From Alphaproteobacteria bacterium (lineage in GTDB: Bacteria > Pseudomonadota > Alphaproteobacteria > M2410), in the NCBI GenBank assembly GCA_021774955.1, contig JAJFIN010000290.1:1-9187 (forward strand): a stretch of 9,187 nucleotides of DNA, in the 5' to 3' direction. Position 1 is the stretch's first letter, and every line of letters starts with the position of its first letter. The notes beneath the pieces are model-generated. The model saw only the letters and a list, made by a program, of their open reading frames with translations. It did not search any database and was not told the origin of the DNA. This document shows, piece by piece, positions 5,215 through 9,187 of this stretch. Made by a program: the position numbers and the translations under genes.

Positions 5215-5406
5215 CTTCGCTTACTCCCGCATAGTCATCTCAGACGCCGGTTCCGTCCAAATCTTTGATTTGGGACCGGAAGCGCGTGATCTGAGATCCA
5301 GAGCCGCGAACTTCGGAGCTTGCAGCTCTGGATTCCAGATCGCGCTCACGATGTTCGCTTGTCTGGAATGACAATGGAGAGGGCGCACTCTAACTCCCAA
5401 ACACCA
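5215..5406. repeat. Palindrome cluster between the duplication and the minus-strand genes
   Basis: A long imperfect hairpin runs from ATCTCAGA (5237-5244) to TCTGAGAT (5290-5297). It has inner complementarity between CCGGTTCC/TCC-AAATC and GATTT-GGGACCGG. Next come ATCCAGAGC (5296-5304) and GCTCTGGAT (5325-5333), perfect 9-base arms. The stretch ends with the direct repeat GGAATGACAATGGAGAGGGC at 5365-5384. No gene is seen here. Confidence 0.6.
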
Positions 5407-5664
5407 TCAGCCTTTGGTGTAGTCATGTTTGCAATTGCCGCATTTCCTCGGAACAAAAGGCGTCCATATCCCATTGCGGTCTTTGGCGGCTGGCCATCCG
5501 CAGTCTGGACATTTCTGGATCAAGATGAGTGGACCTACGATCAAAAAAAGCAAAATTCCGAACAACCAATATTGATGCGTTAGCACCCAAATACCGCCAA
5601 CTCCATACAATATGAGTAACCATATTACTCGACTACGGGCGTTGTTTCTGAAAAGTGTTTTCAT
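5407..5664 (-). CDS. Small membrane protein with C-terminal zinc-ribbon-like motif
   Basis: An 85-residue product. A short basic N-terminus (MKTLFRNNARSR) is followed by two membrane segments at about 13-29 and 32-50. A cytosolic tail then has CPDCG (C52, C55) and CGNCKHD (C75, C78), a four-cysteine pattern that fits a zinc ribbon. I do not recognise the family. The basic N-terminus and the short turn between helices suggest both ends face the cytoplasm. The frame shadowing it on the other strand (from 5320) has no such pattern. It is the last of three minus-strand genes, 71 bases after the DUF2971 gene; no strong Shine-Dalgarno is visible. GC is low compared with the flanking core genes. Confidence 0.68.
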   Translation of the reverse strand: MKTLFRNNARSRVIWLLILYGVGGIWVLTHQYWLFGILLFLIVGPLILIQKCPDCGWPAAKDRNGIWTPFVPRKCGNCKHDYTKG

Positions 5665-5735
5665 ATATAGATCAGTTTACGTCGCTCAAAGATCAATTGC
5701 GGAATAGAAATCAGACCGCATTCCATTTTCTAGAC

Positions 5736-6692
5736 CTATCTCAGTGGAATATTGGAAACGATCACACGCTTCTCCGGTTCAGCCACCCCGTGCTCACCTA
5801 ACAATTTAACAAACGCTTGCCAGACTGGGCTGGGATAACTGGATGGTCCGATAATAATCCGCTCCACAAGATTATCTATTGAAAGGTCTGGCGTACCGTT
5901 TTCACCAATTTTCATAAGTGGAACTTTGCATACCGGCTGGGGGATTCCGGTAATGTCTACGATTTGTTCATGGATGTAATCAGACCTGTCAAAATTTGGG
6001 CAGTAAACAATTCGCCATTCCTTCTCTTCAGAGAATGCTTTGTGTTTTGTGCACAAAACAGAAAAACGAAAGACATTGAATAAATAGTTGATGATTGTCT
6101 CGGTGGGGCAATCGCGTATGAATGAGATGTGGTTCTCGATTTGTTCAACCATCTCCAAAAACTGCTTTTGAAATTCAACTTCATCTAAATATTCTACAGG
6201 ACTGCTATACGCATGTAGATCATTTTCATCTATCGTAAAGGGCTGGTTATTGAGGACAATTGCTACTCCCTGATCTCCGCCATATGCGCGCCACATGGAG
6301 AGTCGTCCATGAATGTCTTCAGTATCTAAATGTTCAGAAAGGCAAACAATGAACGTGTTGTGCTCAAAGTTAGGAAGCCAGTTGTTGAACCTGCTTGCAA
6401 CTTCAGCTGCCAACTCCTTCTTCACGTTGTCCAAGATGCTATTTAGGCGAGATTTGAACACTTCGTTATAGGATTTAAGCAGATAACTCATACCGTGAGC
6501 GAACTCCGAGGTGTCGTTCATGCAAGCTGTTTTTCTCATCCACACTTCACCATTGCTGATGATTGCCATAGCAGCCGACGCCGAAGTGTAGTGTACAAAT
6601 CGAGTGTTATTCTGTTTTACTTGGTTTACTCTTAGTTCTGATGGTTTGAAAAAGATTGTGTCTAATTTTGAATGCATTTCATCCTCGTCCAT
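5736..6692 (-). CDS. DUF2971 domain-containing protein
   Basis: A 318-residue soluble protein of the DUF2971 family, whose biochemical role is not established. Diagnostic stretches are FVHYTSASAAMAII (32-45), MNDTSEF (58-64), CLSE (117-120) followed by MWRAYGGDQGVAIVLN (133-148), the HKAFSEEKEWRIVY block (217-230) and IIIGPSSYPS (279-288). The HYT near the N-terminus and the late Glu-rich EEKEW resemble the layout of ADP-ribosyltransferase-like folds, but that relation is my inference. Two starts are possible. The longer begins MDEDEM at 6692; an internal Met at 6677 has GAGGA four bases upstream and may be the real one. AT-rich coding sequence suggests horizontal acquisition. The pentapeptide-repeat gene lies 89 bases upstream on the same strand. 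Confidence 0.85.
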   Translation of the reverse strand: MDEDEMHSKLDTIFFKPSELRVNQVKQNNTRFVHYTSASAAMAIISNGEVWMRKTACMNDTSEFAHGMSYLLKSYNEVFKSRLNSILDNVKKELAAEVASRFNNWLPNFEHNTFIVCLSEHLDTEDIHGRLSMWRAYGGDQGVAIVLNNQPFTIDENDLHAYSSPVEYLDEVEFQKQFLEMVEQIENHISFIRDCPTETIINYLFNVFRFSVLCTKHKAFSEEKEWRIVYCPNFDRSDYIHEQIVDITGIPQPVCKVPLMKIGENGTPDLSIDNLVERIIIGPSSYPSPVWQAFVKLLGEHGVAEPEKRVIVSNIPLR

Positions 6693-6781
6693 AAATCCAT
6701 TCCATTTTTATATTTATCTTCGCTCTATTCATCTCTATACTGATTACTGGTAACTCATCTGCTATCAGACAAATCTCTACC

Positions 6782-8071
6782 TCAAATCCTAAACCGATTA
6801 CGCAGGGCGAGGCCAAAGAGGAATATGAAGATGAGGGCGAAGAGGCCCTCGGTCATGTTGAGCCAATGGATGTATTCGGGGATGGATTTGCCGAATAGCT
6901 TCTTGGCCATTTCTTTCTTGGCGCTGCCCGAGCCACCGATGAATGGCAGGATGTTGGTTGCCGAGTAGAGCAAGGATGAAAGAAAGAGATCCCAAACGTA
7001 AGAAAGAGACTCTAGTTTTAGCTTCACCCAGCCGGTCAATGTGTCGGAGGTTAGTTCCAGAATATTTTTTGACTTATACGCAAGGCAAGTGTGCAAAAGA
7101 GCAAAGCCAAACAAAACCCCTGAGAGCCCATAGGTCGGTCTCGTCAGTGAGCGCCCAAAATCGCTAAATGTTTCATAGAGGAGGTTGGGGATGAGGCTTA
7201 TGCCTTTAACCCGTGTGCCGCGCATGGCTTTTAGCTCATAGGCAAAGAACTTTTGCTCTTGGTAATGATCTTGTGCGAGGGCGGCCATTTCTTTGAGGCG
7301 GCGGTATTTGGGGGCGTCCCATGGCTCTGCGGCGCGATCCCAAAATTTCCATATTTTCTTAGAAGAAAACTTCACTCTGATGTCGTCCATCGAAACATGA
7401 TGATCAATTTTTGTTGATTGAAAGTTTGGTGTTTGACCGAAAGTAGCTTTATCTAACTCGAGCGCGTGTAAGAATTTTGATGAGCGAAAATCGGCTTCGC
7501 TTGAAAAAACGGCGTGTCGAAAGTCGGCAACATGTTCAAACGTAACAACACGAAATTTCGCTAGTGCGAAAAACTGCGCGCTATCGAAATTTGCTTCGCG
7601 CTTGAAGGTGGCGTTTGTAAATTCTGCCCCGCTTCTAAACTCGACGTCTCGGAATAATACCTCACTTTCAAATAGAGTTTTGGTAAAGACTACATGGTAG
7701 AAATTGATTTCCCTAAAGATTGTTCTTTTGTGGAATATTGAATCGCGGAAATCTACTCCTACTGGAACCTTGGTGTGGTTAAATATCGCTTGTCCAAGAA
7801 AGGTAGAGTTACTGAAGTTAACCGGCCCCCCAAACTCGGTACGATCAAAAGTTGCAAAATTTCGGAATGTTGTTCCCGAGAAATCCGCCTCACCTGGAAA
7901 ATAAAAATAGGCAAACGAAATTCTTCCGTCTCTCCAAGCCTTAATTTCAGCATTGGCGAAAGAAACCTTCCATCCGTCATGCTCCATTGCCCACTCGTTC
8001 CAAGCCTCTTTTCCTTGTCGAGCAAGTTCGAGGGCGTCTTCACCTCTGAGAACATTTGCTTCTTCGGCCAT
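6782..8071 (-). CDS. Pentapeptide-repeat protein with C-terminal membrane domain
   Basis: A 429-residue protein. Residues 1-50 are helical and polar (GKEAWNEWAMEHDGW). From about 52 to 222 run roughly thirty pentapeptide repeats of the F-centred type (ADFSGTTF, ANFDSAQF, ADFRHAVF), which form a right-handed quadrilateral beta-helix. A helical linker rich in Lys and Glu (about 258-296) follows, then three membrane segments at about 314-332, 350-370 and 409-424 and a basic end (RNRFRI). The layout matches other alphaproteobacterial pentapeptide-repeat membrane proteins. It is not like the DNA-mimic Qnr proteins, which lack membrane segments. The ATG at 8071 is preceded by GGGA at good distance. 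Function is unknown; the repeat domain is presumably a cytosolic scaffold. Base composition is mixed, with the 3' part more GC-rich. Confidence 0.9.
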   Translation of the reverse strand: MAEEANVLRGEDALELARQGKEAWNEWAMEHDGWKVSFANAEIKAWRDGRISFAYFYFPGEADFSGTTFRNFATFDRTEFGGPVNFSNSTFLGQAIFNHTKVPVGVDFRDSIFHKRTIFREINFYHVVFTKTLFESEVLFRDVEFRSGAEFTNATFKREANFDSAQFFALAKFRVVTFEHVADFRHAVFSSEADFRSSKFLHALELDKATFGQTPNFQSTKIDHHVSMDDIRVKFSSKKIWKFWDRAAEPWDAPKYRRLKEMAALAQDHYQEQKFFAYELKAMRGTRVKGISLIPNLLYETFSDFGRSLTRPTYGLSGVLFGFALLHTCLAYKSKNILELTSDTLTGWVKLKLESLSYVWDLFLSSLLYSATNILPFIGGSGSAKKEMAKKLFGKSIPEYIHWLNMTEGLFALIFIFLFGLALRNRFRI

Positions 8072-8183
8072 TGCATCGGTCCCGATTGGTCAGCGCGTGT
8101 AAAATACGGATCTGCAACTTTTACATATGTGGGGCGTGTTGCAAACAGGCGGCTCTTGATTGGCTTATGTCAGTGTTCTCGGC

Positions 8184-8284
8184 CCATGGTTCGAGACGAG
8201 CTTCGCTCTCCTCACCATGACGGTTGTCTTAATACCGCAGCGTTATCCTGAGGGTGATCGCAGATCACGTCTCGAAGGATGGGC
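8184..8284. repeat. REP pair 5
   Basis: Facing units 8184-8222 (inner stem GAGC/GCTC) and 8241-8284 (inner stem GTGATC/GATCAC, outer arms ATCCT/AGGAT). It lies upstream of the pentapeptide-repeat gene and so marks one edge of the AT-rich segment; no REP lies inside the three minus-strand genes. Confidence 0.85.
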
Positions 8285-8574
8285 GGCTATCATCCGTGGG
8301 TCCCGCGGTCAAGCCGCGGGACGACATTAGGCGGGTTGGGAGGAGCCCCAACCTCCCACATCAGCTCTCCAGAGCGAAATCGGGTGAACTAGGGCTTCAA
8401 TTTCGCTCTGGATTATTAGTATCGCGCGATCGAACCGGAAAACCGGATTCCACTTTTCCTGATCGCGCTCGGCGTGCAAAATTAACATTGCCTTGGTAGA
8501 CTGCGCCGGATGATCGGCGTGCGGCCCCATTTGCGGACCCGCGCTGGGCTGGGGCATGAGACTTTGTGGGCATT
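8285..8574. repeat. Cluster of extragenic palindromes before the AsmA-like gene
   Basis: There are four distinct elements. GTCCCGCGG-TCAAG-CCGCGGGAC spans 8300-8322. Two overlapping, mutually exclusive hairpins lie at 8334-8358 (GGTTGGG/CCCAACC or TGGGAGG/CCTCCCA). Perfect 13-base arms TCCAGAGCGAAAT (8368-8380) and ATTTCGCTCTGGA (8400-8412) enclose a 19-base loop. GCGCGATC (8424-8431) and GATCGCGC (8461-8468) flank AACCGGAAAACCGGATTCCA. The last is of a type well known from rhizobial and related genomes. From 8469 to 8574 I see no gene and no clear promoter. Confidence 0.7.
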
Positions 8575-9187
8575 GTGAGTAAGAAAAAGCTGGGCTTGAT
8601 TAGTGGGGCGCTGGTGCTGGCGGGGGTTTTGCTCGCCGGGGGCGCGGCGCTGTGGCTTGACCTCAAGCCCCTGAAAGCGCCGATCGAGCGCGAACTGACG
8701 GCGCTGTTGGGCGCGCCGGTGCGGGTCGAGGGGTCGATCGGCGTCGATCTCCTCGACCGGCAAGACGCGCGGGACTCAAGCGCGCCGACGGCCGCGCTGT
8801 GGGTCGTGCTGCATAATGTGCGCCTGGGCGAGGCGGCGCCAACACGGGCCCGAGTGGAGGCGCGCGTTGAAGCCCGGTCGGTCGCCGCCGCTGGTTATGC
8901 CGACCAGATCTCGATTGGCGAATTGCGCGTGCGTTTGGCGCTGGCGCCGCTCGCCCGGCGGCAGTTTGATCTCGTGGATCTGGTCTTGCGCGACCTGGAG
9001 GTGGCGGTGGCGCTGGAAGGCGAGACGCTGCTCAATCGCCTGGCGGCGGCCGGGCAGAGCCGGTTTTCTGAAGGGACGGAAGGGGCGACTGAGGGTATTG
9101 CTAAGGGCGGTTCTGTCATCATCGCGCTGCGTCGGGTGCAGATCGAACAGGGGTTGGTTCACATTGGCCTGCCGGAAAGGGGGGCGG
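8575..9187 (+). CDS. AsmA-family protein, N-terminal part (runs off the window)
   Basis: The frame is open from the GTG at 8575 to the window end (204 codons), with no stop. The product starts SKKKLGLISGALVLAG, a single membrane anchor at about 6-25. Next come LKAPIERELTALLGAPVRVEG, VLHNVRLGE and LRVRLALAPLARRQFDLVDLVL. This is the typical AsmA-family opening: anchor, a conserved amphipathic stretch before a V-x-V-x-G strand, then beta strands with 'APLARR' and alternating hydrophobic residues. Such proteins belong to the bridge-like lipid-transfer group at the envelope. GTG at 8566 is an equally possible start; a TGA at 8557-8559 closes the frame upstream. No ATG is available, so ATG-only gene calling would miss this gene. 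The GC-rich codon use matches the left-hand core genes. Confidence 0.78.
   Translation, partial: MSKKKLGLISGALVLAGVLLAGGAALWLDLKPLKAPIERELTALLGAPVRVEGSIGVDLLDRQDARDSSAPTAALWVVLHNVRLGEAAPTRARVEARVEARSVAAAGYADQISIGELRVRLALAPLARRQFDLVDLVLRDLEVAVALEGETLLNRLAAAGQSRFSEGTEGATEGIAKGGSVIIALRRVQIEQGLVHIGLPERGA

Noticed and set aside
7775..8251. Plus-strand 158-codon frame opposite the pentapeptide-repeat gene
   Set aside because: It is antisense to clear pentapeptide repeats and continues into a REP element; no domain sense.
1521..8468. CRISPR array or insertion sequence
   Set aside because: The repeats are palindromic, irregularly spaced, variable in their core and carry no spacers; no transposase frame is present.
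8397..9162. Several minus-strand frames at the right end
   Set aside because: They are shadows of the GTG-started AsmA-like gene, with Arg/Pro/Ala-rich compositions typical of antisense GC-rich DNA.
1..9187. tRNA or rRNA genes
   Set aside because: No cloverleaf with a TTC-like T-arm ending in CCA and no rRNA signature was seen while reading both strands.

Overview
The window looks like chromosomal DNA of an alphaproteobacterium, probably Hyphomicrobiales or a close relative. This rests on the compact crcB / RluA-family pseudouridine synthase / HAD phosphatase cluster at the left, an AsmA-type gene start at the right, and several families of extragenic palindromes that are typical of that group. 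These include the 'GTCATCCTGAGG ... CTCGAAGGATGG' type and the 'GATC-GGAAAA-CCGG' type. No tool was run; all calls come from reading the sequence.

Left, 1-2432: GC-rich housekeeping genes on the + strand. crcB (fluoride channel) overlaps the pseudouridine synthase gene by ATGA. A REP pair separates these from a HAD-IA hydrolase, and a second REP pair follows. From 2433 to 2883 there is no annotated-type gene, but the stretch is rich in signals. It holds a perfect FNR/FixK-type box (2470-2483) with a correctly placed -10-like hexamer, a strong Shine-Dalgarno before a possible CTG-started 44-codon ORF, and a long rod-shaped hairpin with a GAGA tetraloop and a run of seven T. I read this as an oxygen-responsive promoter driving a small RNA and/or a micro-protein. 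A DUF1304 membrane protein gene follows at 2884.

Middle, about 3486-5214: an ancient tandem duplication with a period of about 915 bp. Each unit holds a REP pair, a 57-base perfect-arm hairpin, the last ~49 codons of a VOC (glyoxalase-like) gene, and a 121-residue membrane protein gene. The two membrane proteins are only about half identical, yet the hairpins differ by one base. Neither VOC remnant has a recognisable N-terminal half.

Right-middle, 5407-8071: three minus-strand, visibly AT-richer genes. They encode a pentapeptide-repeat membrane protein, a DUF2971 protein and a small membrane protein with a CxxC...CxxC zinc-ribbon tail. This looks like acquired accessory DNA. REP and other palindromes (8184-8468) close it off, and the GC-rich AsmA-family gene, started by GTG and cut by the window edge, resumes the core genome.
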